Positions 49,101 through 64,000 of a stretch of DNA of 64,000 nucleotides are shown here, piece by piece (position 1 is the first letter of the stretch; every line of letters starts with the position of its first letter). The stretch is from Rhodamnia argentea (taxonomy: Eukaryota; Streptophyta; Magnoliopsida; Myrtales; Myrtaceae): the NCBI RefSeq assembly GCF_020921035.1, contig NC_063150.1, positions 29,187,826 through 29,251,825 of the forward strand, written 5' to 3'. The translations under genes and the position numbers were made by a program. The notes beneath the pieces were generated by a model, which did no database searches, was not told where the DNA came from, and was given only the letters and a program-made list of their open reading frames with translations.

Positions 49101-50627
49101 AGTACACTCTCTCATTAATCTCACTATCCAACTTCGACACTTACACAATTTGTTTCGATGTTAGTAATGCACTAAACTAACAATCATTTCAACATATAGT
49201 TTTTTTTTTTTGGTTGAACATTTCAAAATATAGTTAGATCATGCACTTTAATAAAAAGAATCGAGTTCAACAGTTGAATATACTGGACATTTCAGATGCA
49301 TCAACTCTTCACCTTGTAGATCCGGGAGAGCAGCTGCAGCAGCAATAGCTCGGCATACCAAGGGATCCAAGTTCACTATCTGCCAAAACAAGAAGGTACA
49401 TTGTTAGTTGAAAGGAAACATGAAGCAAATGATGGCCATAGAAATCAATATTCATAAGTTGTGGAATAGGGCATTTCCATTGACAACTTGCATAGTCAAC
49501 ACCAACCATTGCCTGATATGAAGTGTAAATTTGCCGACGCATCCATACCTTATAAGACCTTGCAAGATGATAAACTCAACTTGCATTTCTATCTATTTTA
49601 AGTATGCATATACTCATACAGAACATAATACACTTATTTTGGTGAAGAATGATGGGAGGTTATGAGCTACCACCTCAATTCTAGAGCATCGTTCTTCAGC
49701 AAGAACTTTTTCAGCTGATGGCAAAGAAGACAGTGGGAACATCCAAATTCTGCAATGCAATAACACCACCTGTGAGTATGCTATAAGAGCAAGTACACAA
49801 GCCACACAACCACGTCAGATGTTTCACACAAGCACACGCTTGTAGAGAGAGAGAAAGAGAGACCTTTCTTTTGCATTCCAACTGGCATTAGGGATCTTGC
49901 GGAAAGCAGCAACAATAACCTTGTGGAAGATAAATTTAAATGGAGAAACAACATAAAAAAACTCTCTTTCAGTTTTCAAATAAAAGGACTCTTTCACTGC
50001 ATATGACATTGGAGAACACAAACAAACCTGGTCATATGGGAACTTTGCAGCAACATTTCCACTGGAATGAAGATAAAACTTAACAGACGACTTCAGCAGC
50101 TTTTTCCCAGGTTCATCTAACAAACAGTTCACAGTGAAGTTCAAAATCAACACCAGACCGCTGCTTCCGAAACCAGACACAACATTTTAGTCAAAACAAG
50201 ACAAAACAAAATCAGGCCTCATAACCACAACTTGGGAAGGAAAATCGAAGAGGAGCAACAATTTTACCAGCACATGCTCTAGACGTGGCCGGAAAATCTT
50301 CACCCTGCACAACGACGACCGAATCAAAACCGCTGCTACCGAAACCAGGACCGCATTCACTAAAGCGATCACAAGCGATCACACCCAAAACCGTAACGAC
50401 AAGCAAATTCACTAGCGAAAAAAATGAAGCCCCGACGAGCAGGAAACCTTGTTGGGTCGAGAATCGGGGACGACCCGGGAGCTGTTCCAGTCGTGGTTGC
50501 TCGGAGTGGAAACGGGAGACTGCGGCTGGTTCCGGGCGGAATCGCGAGAGCGGGAGAGCTGCTGGAGAGCGCTCCGTTCGAGCGAATCGAAGTCTTCAGC
50601 GCTCAAATCCCAGTCGTCGTCGTCCAT
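40167..50627 (-). CDS. CHR18: SNF2-family chromatin remodeller, SMARCAL1/CHR18 type
   Basis: Annealing-helicase type SNF2 ATPase, orthologue of Arabidopsis CHR18 (At1g48310). Relatives rewind RPA-coated DNA at stalled forks. Exons, minus strand: 50627-50448, 50304-50268, 50116-50028, 49919-49864, 49749-49674, 49379-49313, 48954-48888, 48758-48692, 48034-47951, 47864-47823, 47580-47425, 47079-47002, 46379-46311, 46213-46148, 46061-45933, 45431-45375, 43413-43324, 43141-43076, 42348-42280, 42215-42108, 41950-41825, 41443-41385, 41272-41236, (41029-40874), 40349-40167. This gives 685 residues without the bracketed exon or 737 with it. Motifs: ADEMGLGKT (I), DESH (II), [11 protein letters not shown] (III), FAHHQPM (IV), [12 protein letters not shown] (V), [10 protein letters not shown] (VI). 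An acidic MDDDDWDL start precedes the HARP-like [12 protein letters not shown]. The last coding exon exists in three tandem copies; the middle one is frameshifted. Confidence 0.9.
40201..41235 (-). repeat. Tandem triplication of the terminal exon region of CHR18
   Basis: Three copies of an exon plus its upstream intron. Exon 5' ends lie at 41029, 40684 and 40349 (spacing 345 and 335 bp). Copy A (41029-40874) is an intact 52-codon exon with its own donor CAG/GTGAAT. Copy C (40349-40167) runs on to the stop codon. Copy B (40684 to about 40559) differs from the others almost only by scattered 1-4 base deletions (123 versus 149 nt in the comparable part) and is out of frame. Copies A and C both encode a QKTLDxFVKR motif. 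Confidence 0.88.
43990..44420 (-). mobile_element. RTE-type LINE relic in a CHR18 intron
   Basis: On minus, two frames show the well-known C-terminal signature of plant RTE-like LINEs: [13 protein letters not shown], then [20 protein letters not shown] and LRWFGHVKTR. The second half repeats with a period of about 129 bp (two copies, about 44051-44179 and 44180-44308). Stops and frame changes show it is dead. Only the tail of the reverse-transcriptase protein is left, as usual for 5'-truncated LINEs. Confidence 0.65.
48257..48472 (+). mobile_element. Miniature LTR retroelement (SMART-like), 216 bp, in a CHR18 intron
   Basis: ACACC is duplicated exactly on both sides (48252-48256 and 48473-48477). 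The left repeat (48257-48312) and right repeat (48404-48472) both begin TGTTAGAATATATAA and end ATCTTACA, with CTTTTAGG shared before the end. A purine/G-rich AAAAAGCGTGGGGG abuts the right repeat, as a polypurine tract should. TGGTTGGGGTGG follows the left repeat where a primer site is expected, but it does not match initiator-Met. The 91 bp interior is non-coding. It lies between the exons at 48034 and 48692. Confidence 0.7.
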
Positions 50628-50817
50628 CCCGGGCTCAATTTCGCGCCTTTTCTCGCTTCTCCTTTAATCCCCGGTAGTTCTTCAATGGAGTTTGCAGATT
50701 TTTTTTTTTCCCTTCCGGGTTCTTGGAAGAGAATCGAACCTGCGGAAAGTAAAGTGCTTCGCAGCTGCTGCTTGATACTGGGACTAGCCGTTTCAAGAGA
50801 CCAAACAAGAACAGCCG

Positions 50818-50820
<3 letters not shown>

Positions 50821-50850
<30 letters not shown>
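50821..50850. repeat. (AG)15 microsatellite upstream of CHR18
   Basis: Perfect AG repeat about 195 bp before the CHR18 start codon. On the CHR18 sense strand it is a CT repeat, common in plant 5' leaders and core promoters. Confidence 0.85.
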
Positions 50851-55369
<4,519 letters not shown>

Positions 55370-55542
55370 CAGGCGTCGCCTCGCGCATCGGCACTAGATT
55401 GTGCGGAAAGAAAGTCTCTGGGGACATCATTGGGACTGTACGAGATCAAGTAATGCGTAAGCTATTGAAGGTTTGTAGAGAGTGGCATTTGACGGTATTT
55501 GACTTGTGGAAAGAGTGAAAAAGGAAGGAAGATCTCCCTCCC

Positions 55543-55555
55543 AAAAAAAAAAAAA
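55543..55555 (-). terminator. RNA polymerase III terminator of the tRNA-Gly gene
   Basis: A run of 13 A on plus is 13 T on minus, starting 16 bases after the end of the tRNA. Four or more T are enough to end Pol III transcription. Confidence 0.7.
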
Positions 55556-55571
55556 TGGGAAAACAGAAAGT

Positions 55572-55642
55572 TGCACCAGCCGGGAATCGAACCCGGGTCT
55601 GTACCGTGGCAGGGTACTATTCTACCACTAGACCACTGGTGC
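55572..55642 (-). tRNA. tRNA-Gly(GCC)
   Basis: 71 nt, read on minus. The acceptor stem GCACCAG pairs with CTGGTGC and the discriminator base is A. The anticodon loop CTGCCAC gives anticodon GCC. The T arm is CCGGG-TTCGATT-CCCGG. Internal promoter boxes are clear: A box TGGTCTAGTGG and B box GGTTCGATTCC. There is no intron and no encoded CCA. It sits about 200 bp after the aspartic protease stop codon, on the opposite strand. Confidence 0.95.
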
Positions 55643-56118
55643 TCTTGGTTGTAACACGTTCAAAATATATAAATAAATTTAGAAGACCACTCGATTTCAG
55701 TTTCTCTTCATTTTATCAGCATGTCCTTAACTTCCTAGTCCATACGTAATGTCATGATACTGTGAAAATGACTTTTAGGACGATTTTGGAGGAAAAGAAG
55801 AGTATTACATTGAGGGTTAAAAGAACCAGAAAATCGAGAAATTGAACCAAAGCAATGCAATTTTTCGCTTATCATGTTTTTCTTATGGCTCTTGGTCGAA
55901 GGCTTCTCTTACTAGTAGCGTATACATATGTGGGTCAGTTTCCCGTAACTAGATCCATCAAACTAGTAGGTTGGGTTGAAAATAGTTCGACGTGAATTGA
56001 CTCATTTAACTCGTTTTGATCTATTTTAATATAATACTAATATAGTGACTCATACCTAACACATGTCTAACTTGACCCATATTACTATAACACTTTCATA
56101 TTTGAACAATATCCAAAC
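55643..56118. other. AT-rich spacer
   Basis: Nothing recognised apart from simple AT-rich sequence. Confidence 0.4.
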
Positions 56119-56300
56119 TAGGGGTGAGCATGGTTCGGATGGGTAGCTTCCATATCTAGAACTTGAAACCTACCATATTATAACCATTTCCATATTTTTG
56201 GAACTTGGAATCTACTCTTTTTGTCTTGACACCTATTTTGGAACCTACTCTATTTTTTCAATCCGGACTGTTTTTCTTTTGCATCAAGAAAATCATCACG
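56119..56300. repeat. hAT-type MITE fragment, left end
   Basis: It starts TAGGGGTGAGCATGGTTCGG, the clearest copy of the family's terminal sequence in the window. It continues with repeated GGAACTTGGAATCTAC-type phrases and fades out without a right end. Confidence 0.5.
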
Positions 56301-56814
56301 AAAAATACAAAAAAAAAAAAAAAAAAGTCAACATGTCATATGCATCATCATGCTTAGCTCACATAGCTTAGGTCGCATATTTATATTAAAAACATGAGCC
56401 ATGTCATTATTTTGTGCCACGAATGTCATGTCGGATAGTTTGATCTTAGGATTGATTTACATTTTGCATGTCATTATAGTCGATTGATTTAGAAAAGATT
56501 ATTTTTGCACATAGTTCAACTGTATTTCATGCATCTCATATAGCATAGTTTTGCATTCATGTAAAAAGAAAACTCCAAAAAAGATGTGCTTGATGCGATG
56601 GTAATTAGAAATCATATTAGGAATGTCTGGGGGATTTTCTAGCTAACATTGCAGGCGCTAACGTTTGCCTAAGGTAAGTGCATCTCTAATCCCTCACTTG
56701 CAATTTTTCATGCTTCGATTACTGATTGTTCAATAATGGTTGCGCACTGCATGATCACCGAATATGTTAGGACTTTAGTCTAAAATTAATCCAAGCTGCA
56801 TGCTCAAACATTTT

Positions 56815-57235
56815 TCACGAAAGTATGGGGAAAAAGATGCTTTTGATGTCAAAAGTTGCATACGGAAATTGCTTTGATACCAAAAGTTCCATCGGATTAT
56901 TTCGGTGCCAAATTTTTTGAAAAAGGATCACTTAAGTGCCAACTCTAATATTCTTTGCCATAAATCCGACGTGGCACTTTTTTATTAATATATAATGCTG
57001 ACGTGGCTCGCCGGAGGTCCAATGTGGTATTTCTTTTAAATTTAATTTTTTTATTTAAAATAATTTTAAAAATAAGCTACAAAATTATAAAAAAAGCTAA
57101 AAATCTACAAAAAAAAAAAAAAAGGGATCCATAACTAGGTGGTGAGGCTCGTAGCCTTGCCACCGTCGCCCCACCATCGCCTGCAATGGTTGCGCGACCC
57201 CCGTTGGCCGTAGGCGAGGGCCTCTAGACCCTCTC
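56815..57235. mobile_element. Truncated foldback (MULE-type) element, left arm and GC-rich core
   Basis: The left arm carries repeated GATRCCAAAAGTT and CACTTAAGTGCC phrases and two ACGTGGC motifs, then an A-rich tract and a GC-rich core (57130-57235, GCCACCGTCGCC, GTAGGCGAGGGC). The expected right arm is absent; retrotransposon sequence follows directly. Confidence 0.5.
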
Positions 57236-58603
57236 CCTAAGGGGGAAGCACAAAAATAGGGAGAGCCTAAAGGCAAAAGCCTAAGGCTTGAAAACAAAAG
57301 ATTTTCTCTCAAGATGTTTATATTAAATTGCTTATCTTTTAAACATCTTGAAGTACAACTACTTAGCTTGATCATATTTTTCAAAATCAAAAGATCAGCT
57401 TAGTTAGTCTTTCTCTAAATTCTTTTCCAAATCTTTTTCGGAGAATTCATTTATCTGAAATTGTGCCTTATAAATGAAACATTAGCCATACAGATCTTTA
57501 CTTTATTGCACTCTATAAACTCTGTCTCACTATACATCCGCGGGATAGTTTTGTCATCATTAAAAAGGGGGGGATTGTTGGAGAAACATCTCATAAAATA
57601 TTTTGATGACTTCCAAACTGTCATCTAGTTTTTTATTTACCTTTGGTGTGCAGATGTTTATTGTATATGGCTAAAGATCACGCGATGCCCATCGGTTAAA
57701 AATCGTGTAAAGACTAAAGCACTTTTGTGAAAACATTCGCCGAGGACCTCAAAAGATTTGGTCATTCCATATTTGATATGGGAGCTTGAAAGATCGAGTC
57801 AAACGAGGAGTATAAAGTCTACACATGCCAATGTTTCGAAAAGATCAATTGAAGTTGTCTATGCTTGATGGAAATGGCTAATGGGAGGATTTCTATCTTC
57901 TTGGGAACTATACACAACTGTATCGGAGAAAAACTAAAATTGCTAGCGCGGAATAGCAAGTTAGCACCTATTTTAGGAAAATCTTGTTTGACGAAGGGAA
58001 AGCAGTTCTAGCGCAAAGACAAGCTGTCCCATCGAACTCCAATAGCTCTTTTGTCCCCTCAAAGATGCTCCAATGGCTATTTTGCTAAAGCTTATAAAAG
58101 GAGGAGGTCATAAAGACCAAAGGAGAACCAACCTAAACTAATTGAATATCCAAGTATTGCTATAGAATCTGTTATAGTTGAAAAGCATAAGTGTAAAAGA
58201 TCTTATGATCGTCTGATAGCCTTGTAATCATGCAAAACAAGTGTATATTCCTGAGTAGTGAGGTTGTATTAAGATAGTGTGATCTATTGTGTGAAAGATT
58301 AGCTCACTTACTATTTGTAACTTGTGAGGCAGTTTACTAGTGCATTCCAGCCCATATTGTGGCTATTAGTTGTGTGGAATGGACGTAGTCCCGGAGCCGA
58401 ACCACTATATATATAGTGTGCCAATCTTTTCTATCTTATATATCTACTTACACACACACACACACACACACACACAGATATTGCTTAGTGAAACATTTGC
58501 TCATTCGATCTTTTTCTTGTTACCTTTGATTTTCCACAAAAGTTTGAAAAAGATATGAAATAACTTATTCACCCCCTTCTAGGTTGCATTGTTAGCCCCA
58601 ACA
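57236..58603 (+). mobile_element. Copia-like retrotransposon 3' end: internal tail, polypurine tract and LTR
   Basis: 57236-57561 reads like the non-coding tail of a Copia element. A polypurine tract AAAAAGGGGGGGA lies at about 57562-57574. An LTR-like block of about 1028 bp follows, from TGTTGGAGAAAC (57576) to GCCCCAACA (ending 58603), with TG...CA ends. A TATAAAAGGAGG box is at about 58093. A (CA)n repeat lies at about 58450-58476. The 5' LTR and the protein-coding part are missing, so the element is truncated. With no second LTR to compare, the LTR borders rest on the polypurine tract and the end motifs. Confidence 0.6.
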
Positions 58604-58740
58604 GCATTGTCCCACACAGATCGCAGCAAGTGCATTCAAAATGCTGCATTAGACATCGGAGTGGAATGTGACATAAGCTTGGGCGCGCAAGTCCAACTTG
58701 TAGATTGTAGAGTTAGATACGAATATTCCCCATTTACGGA
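58604..58740 (+). pseudogene. DUF26 (Gnk2/stress-antifungal) domain relic
   Basis: The frame reads SKCIQNAALDIGVEC, then DISLGAQVQLVDC and RVRYEYSPF, followed by a stop. Spacing of the cysteines, the GAxV phrase and the closing CxxRYE..PF fit the second half of a DUF26 domain, as in cysteine-rich receptor kinases and secreted repeat proteins. It begins directly at the end of the retrotransposon LTR, so the insertion or a deletion removed the front of the gene. Confidence 0.45.
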
Positions 58741-59846
58741 ACAATTCTAAGCCCTATGCCCATGACAATGGTAGAGCTCATCAAACATAGCATGAGTTCG
58801 TATGTTCTACTATGTGTTCCGGCGGCAAAGACGACCGATGTAAGTCATTTCCATTTTCTATGATGCATAGAGAAGAGCCCATGTGCTTATGCAAACGTCT
58901 TATGAATAATCCAAGTTCAATAAATTGTGCAATTATTGTCATTTACTGGCTTTCCAAAATATCAAAATAGTCTTTTTTCTTTTTGCAATTTGCAATTCCA
59001 CCTAAACTTTGTTCCACGGAATATGTTGCTAGTCTCATGAATTAGGCATTAAAGCAAACCGAAGACCGATTAGATGGATCAAATATCAAATTGTTCGCAC
59101 TTACTCATGATGTGGGTAAATTAGCTTACGTTAATGTGTAAATTGTAATACTTTGATACATGTGTGTGCGCAGGTATGATACATAAATATATGGGCTTAT
59201 TTTTAAAACAATATTATTAATAAACCTCCAAGTTACATAGTCTATCCAAATCTCCCTAATTGCGCGCAAATTGCTCTGGATTAGAGCCATTCAAATAAGC
59301 CAAAGTCCTATACTTAATCGGCTAATGGGGGCTTGCGGGATTTTTCATGGGTCTTTAAAAAGTCGTGTCTCTAAATTCATGTCCTTAATTTGTGCTCAAG
59401 TTTGGAGGGAGTGAAGATCGGAGTGGCGAATTTGACTTACAACGGAAATGATCCATGGCAATTGACAGCCACACCAATGTGGCTTTTCACTTTCAAAATA
59501 GTGGGCAAAAAACACTCTACAAGGAGTGTTCGAATAACCTGCTCTCATAATGAGAATGTATATAACCCTATTCCATGCCGGTCCGTATGTTTCTTCAGTT
59601 CTCTAAAACAAGTCATTCATGCATCAAGATAAAAGTTAAGTGCCATTTACTCAAAAAAATTTCAACTATTCGAATATAATGAGTGTTATATTTTCATTCT
59701 CCTAATATGTCATACTCCCAAAAAGGTTTCTCTTAGACGGTCCTTAGTCAATAATATGTTTAGTGGAAGAGTAATGACTCATGAAGGAAAATATCTTTTG
59801 CTTCTTTGAGTTCTAAATCTCAAGAAAGAATTGAAACTTTTCACGA
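58741..59846. other. AT-rich spacer
   Basis: After the DUF26-like relic no further conserved reading frame is recognised. The short frame at 59390-59632 matches nothing known. Confidence 0.4.
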
Positions 59847-59855
59847 AGAATTTAG

Positions 59856-60579
59856 GGAAAAAACTTCCAAAAAGTCCTAAATTTATTACACTTTCGCCAA
59901 TTCAATCTTAAATCTTCTAATTTTGCCAATTGACTCTAAAATATTTTCATATTTTGCCAATTGAGTCCATCTCAACCAATTTTAAGCTGGAAATTGCTAA
60001 CGTTGATAATTTAAATAATATTTTAATTTGTTCAATTTTTTTTAAATTTAATATTCTCTTTTTCCCTTTTTCTATTCTTTTTCTTTTCTTTGTTTTGTTT
60101 TTACATCTCTGAATGGCAATGGCAAGCCACCCTCGCTTGGTGTAGGCAAGGACATCGTGGCCCTCGATAACCATGGCCGAGATATTCCACGCTCTTGCCG
60201 AGATCCAACCAAAGGCCCAACACCATCGCTCGTGGCCTACGCAAGGCCGCGACGCCTTCGCCTAGACTAGGCAATAGTCGCTAGCCCTTGTTGGTGGCCG
60301 GCGAGATGTAATAAAAACAAAGAAAAAAAAGAAAGGACAAAAAAATATTAATTAAAAAATAAATAAAAAATAAAAAATATTATTAAAAATTGTCCACATC
60401 AGCATTAGCCATACCACTTAGGATGACCGACATCCACGTTAATAATTTTCGGCCAAAATTGGCTAGACAAACTCAATTGGCAAAATGTGAAAAAGTTTAT
60501 GACCCGATTGGTAAAATTAAAATGTTTAGGACTAATTTGCAAATGTATAATAGTTTTAGGACTTTTTGGACAATTTTTC
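59856..60579. mobile_element. Foldback (MULE-type) MITE with GC-rich core, 724 bp
   Basis: Left arm GGAAAAAACTTCCAAAAAGT then CCTAAATTTATTACA. The right arm is the inverse of GGAAAAATTGTCCAAAAAGT then CCTAAAACTATTATACA. Flanking 9-mers AGAATTTAG (59847-59855) and GGAATTTGG (60580-60588) match at 7 of 9. Repeated phrases of TTTTGCCAATTGAGTC form both arms. The core at about 60110-60310 is GC-rich (GGCCGAG, GGTGGCCGGCGAG) between T-rich and A-rich tracts. It has no coding capacity. Confidence 0.6.
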
Positions 60580-60588
60580 CGGAATTTG

Positions 60589-61367
60589 GTCTTATACAAT
60601 TTGTAGAATGCTAAGTTGACATCAAAGTTAAAAGTATTTTAGGAGACGCCTAGAAAGAATATATCAAGTGGTCAATGCCATCGTATTTGGATAAGAACAT
60701 AACAAGAACAAATGGAAGAAAATGTGGAAAATTCATTTACTTGTAACAGTTGGGGAGGGTTATTGTTTATTATGAGGATAGCAACAACGTGTATAATATG
60801 GTAAGAGATAATGTCATCATACCATGTGTGAGACAAAGAGATTCATTCCATTTCAATCCTTTGATTAAACAAAAATATTGACCAAAAAGAAGTTCCTAGT
60901 ACAAAGAATACAAAAACACATTAGTAAGAGATGATGTCAACATTAGCTAAAGCAATAAAGAAAGGACTTGCACAAACTCCGTTTTCCATAGGTTCATACT
61001 ACTTTGGTACAATAAAAGTTCAGGTTAAATAAAGAGAGGCATACAAGATGAAAGGGGGACACGGACATAATTCTAATATGCTAATTGAGAGGATTAGAGT
61101 ATGCTTAGTAAAAAGCCAAAAGGAGCCTTTCACACATAACTCAAACAAAGCTTTGACGAGAAACCTATAGGAATAACCTCTTTCCTATTAACACATGAAT
61201 TCATTCGTGGGTCCTATGAGAACAAATAAATGCCCTTCAACTATACACACATCGTCTAAAAGCAGCGATACAACGCCAATGCGCTATATATTTACACAAT
61301 CCTCACAAGGTTCCGAGAAAACGGTGCATTGAATAGAATGGACGTTTATATAGCCGACAATATAGAG
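60589..61367. other. Spacer downstream of the WRKY gene
   Basis: No gene recognised. It probably includes the 3' untranslated region of the WRKY gene next to 61368. Confidence 0.4.
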
Positions 61368-63708
61368 TCAAGAGGCATCATCACGGGCAACAATGGTGCT
61401 GGTGCTAGAGCTGATGTTGGTGCGGCCATTCGTATCATTGTTGACCATTCCGTGAGGAGTCGCGCTTGCACCTATTATTGAAGAAATGGCCATGGCTACT
61501 GTGCAACCGAAACTAGGGTCGCTAGCGAGAGCCGCTCCAACATTACCCCTCAATGAAGAAGGGCATTCATTGCTTAATAGCAAGTGATGCACTTGTGGTG
61601 GTGGCAACATGTGGATCAGTGGATGCCTTAGGAAACCGGTGCGATCATTGGAATGAGGACTGAAAGGAGGGTTATTCAGTGTCTGATAATTGGGTATTGA
61701 CGAAAGGATCCTATGGTTTTGTAGAGCGTAGTTATTGATGACCGGATTTCGGGCTAAGTCAAGCGTGATTGTGGGGCAATTAGGGGATGAAGAAGAAAGG
61801 GAAGCCATGGTGGTGGAGTTATTGTACAGGAGGTGATGTGGGAACAAGAAGTTGGAGCTTGAGAGGAAGTTAGGGTTGTTGCTGCTGTTGGGGGTGGTTG
61901 CGGTTGAGCCAGAGAGCAGCATTGTGGCAGCAGTGGAGGTGGTGTTAGCAAGGATGGCAGCCGCTGGAGGAAGGGGGTGGTTGTGCTTCCCTTCGTATGT
62001 TGTTATTAGGATGGTCTTGTCTTGCACGCATCTTTGGACCTGCGTTGATTACGATAATTCCACATGACAAATGGAGAAGCTAAGAAGAAAATTAGATTAC
62101 TTTTTCTGTTGGGTGCTGTATCACAAATAGTCTAAGTCTGGCTCATTTCACCTAATCAACTAAATCGCATATTAAGAATGTATGGAACTCATGGTAAGTC
62201 TCGCTAACAGTACAATTTCACCCACACTTTGTAAATTGTGATCGGTTCTCTATCGCATCATATATAAAATGAGTCTTCACGACATATTTTTTATGTACTT
62301 AATTCCTCTATAGCATTAGAACATTTACCCAGATAAAGAAAATAAAATCAAATTTGAAGGGAAGAAATCTCAATGACAACCCAAACACCTCTAGAAGTCA
62401 ATTTTCTTGGTCATTGAATTGTAGCTACACATAATATTATTATATACTTTGACATACCACGTGTATATCTATTAGAATCAGGAGCATTCAACATAAGAGG
62501 TTACAAGTTAAATGCTCATAATTTAACAGAGAAAGTTACATGAAAATCCTACACAATTCAATAATGAGTAGGCAATCGCATTGGAATTATCTACCGAGTG
62601 AAAGAGAAAGAAAGTTCCTCGGAGCTTCTTTCCAAAACCTTCAATTTTCAGAAAACGCAAGTCATTTCTTTACATTACGACATAGTTAGTTACTGTATAA
62701 ATAATTGGAATTTCTCGGTCAGCTCATTCAAAGTCAACATCCAGAAGGTCACTTTTTTCCTAGGCGTGATTTTAGGGTTTCATAAAATAGTTCCAAAAAA
62801 ATAAGAGCAAGAACTCCATTTGGTTAATTTTGGCATATTCTTCCCAATTGTGGATGGATAGATTTCGGATATACCTGTTTACGAACCGGGCAACCGATGG
62901 CCATCGCGCAACGATAGTAGGCTCGCGGATAAGGGTTTCCTTTCGCGAGTTTTTGACCGTACTTCCTCCACTGACACCCATCACTTATCTGCAACAAATA
63001 TTTACATAGCTCATTCATCATCATTTTGATGTACTATTTGCGGTAAGGGCATTTTGTCTAAAGTATGATCCTTACATAGAGATAAAGCATTACTTAGTTA
63101 ACTACCTCGACCGCATAGAAGACCAAAAGTTCAAATATACCCGAATCACCTGACTTTTTGTTAGATCCTTTGTTCAAAGATCATCGGTTGAAGTTATATT
63201 AATAACATGTGTATTAACATTGACCACGACGCCGATGTGACATATCATATGCAAGATTGGATTGATGGATGCAATCAAGGTAGCCAGAAATAGCAATCGA
63301 TCATAGGGACTCAAAAAGAAAATGAAGGGGAAGAAGAAGAAATCTAACCGTACGTGCATCAGATCGCGCCCTTATCGACACCCTCGTCTTTCTATAAGAA
63401 CCCTCATGACCGGAAACCTGATCTCGATTACTATCAGAATCTTCTTCTTCTTGTTCTTCTTTTACTATGTTCTTGCCTCTTGCCATATTGTGACTTTCTA
63501 AGGTCCTTACAGACCGATATGCTTGACCATCATCAGGGCTAGTCTCGTTTGTTGATGACAATGCTCTTTTCCTCCCTATGTAATTCACCATGCTCTGATC
63601 TTCACATTGTTGATCTATTATCCTAGCTTTCACGGATGGCTCCGATCTCTCTCTCAAAGTATCACCAAAAGGCGACACCTCGGCATTAGCAAGCACCTCT
63701 TCTTTGAA
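61368..63708 (-). CDS. WRKY transcription factor, group IIb (5' end outside the window)
   Basis: DNA-binding regulator that recognises W-box sequences. Three exons are visible, minus strand: 63708-63349, 62988-62875, 62039-61368, giving 381 residues to the stop. The first visible exon is acidic ([12 protein letters not shown]) and ends with [13 protein letters not shown]. The WRKY domain follows: [17 protein letters not shown], then a C-X5-C...H-X-H finger ([10 protein letters not shown] to KHNH). The intron falls after PVRKQ, inside the finger, as in groups IIa and IIb. The C-terminal [17 protein letters not shown] fits group IIb. The usual NPCPRAYYRC is [10 protein letters not shown] here. 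The leucine zipper expected upstream is not visible and should lie in an exon beyond 64000. A strong pyrimidine tract and CAG at 63709-63711 support the acceptor; no in-frame ATG lies upstream within the window. Confidence 0.88.
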
Positions 63709-64000
63709 CTGATGGGGAAGCAATTGACAGAAAAACAGAAGGAAAAAAGAAACGTTTGTTCTTTTACTTTTCTGAATCTATTGATTTCTGAAGAAGAGAA
63801 TTCAAGAATATAAAGGCAAACAATGGACCACAACAATTCAAATAGAGCAAAACCGATACACGATATGTTCTACTTATATATACAAGGCTCCATAATTTGG
63901 AGAAATTGTTTTGTTGATGTTTATATGATCTCTTACTTTCCCCCAGAATTTCAATTGAGATTTCCAAGCAAGCATACAGGAATTGTGCTACTAATTAAAG
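63709..64000 (-). other. WRKY intron running off the window
   Basis: Upstream of the acceptor on minus there is a long pyrimidine tract and no conserved coding sequence, so this is read as intron leading to a first exon outside the window. Confidence 0.5.

Overview
The window is plant nuclear DNA from a dicot. It has spliced genes with short GT-AG introns and long AT-rich spacers. The proteins present are plant-specific: a WRKY factor, a phytepsin with a plant-specific insert, a soluble DGAT3, and a CHUP1-like protein. The many small non-autonomous transposons suggest a woody dicot, and some repeat motifs recall Myrtaceae, but the species call is weak. I reconstructed exons by hand from splice signals, reading frame and remembered family conservation. 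Reading phase closes across every exon junction in each complete gene model.

Layout. 1-5.4 kb is repeat-rich: a hAT-like MITE, a decayed FAR1/MULE transposase relic, and an old 1.43 kb LTR element with almost no coding interior. 5.65-11.66 kb (minus) is a 17-exon HAD-family 5'-nucleotidase. 11.9-19 kb is a gene-poor transposon graveyard with at least four foldback elements flanked by 9-bp target duplications, a hAT-like MITE and a 279 bp miniature LTR element. 20.04-25.11 kb (plus) is an intact 12-exon ABCB (P-glycoprotein type) transporter. 25-31 kb is spacer with a 79-bp tandem repeat.

31.04-50.63 kb is the gene-dense part. It holds a CHUP1-like coiled-coil protein (plus), DGAT3 (plus) and a SMARCAL1/CHR18-type SNF2 remodeller (minus). 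As I recall, this matches Arabidopsis At1g48280-At1g48300-At1g48310, so it looks like conserved microsynteny. The remodeller has its last coding exon in three tandem copies, and a 216 bp complete miniature LTR element sits in one of its introns.

52.16-55.37 kb (plus) is a complete phytepsin-type aspartic protease, followed by a tRNA-Gly(GCC) on minus. 55.6-61.3 kb is again repeats: a truncated foldback element, the 3' end and LTR of a Copia-like retrotransposon, a DUF26-like gene relic and another foldback element. 61.37 kb to the right edge (minus) is a group IIb WRKY gene whose first exon lies outside the window.

The genes are independent eukaryotic units and nothing suggests operons. The strongest candidates for something undescribed are the triplicated remodeller exon, which carries a PCNA-binding-like motif in each copy, and the pair of sub-300 bp LTR retroelements with intact target duplications.
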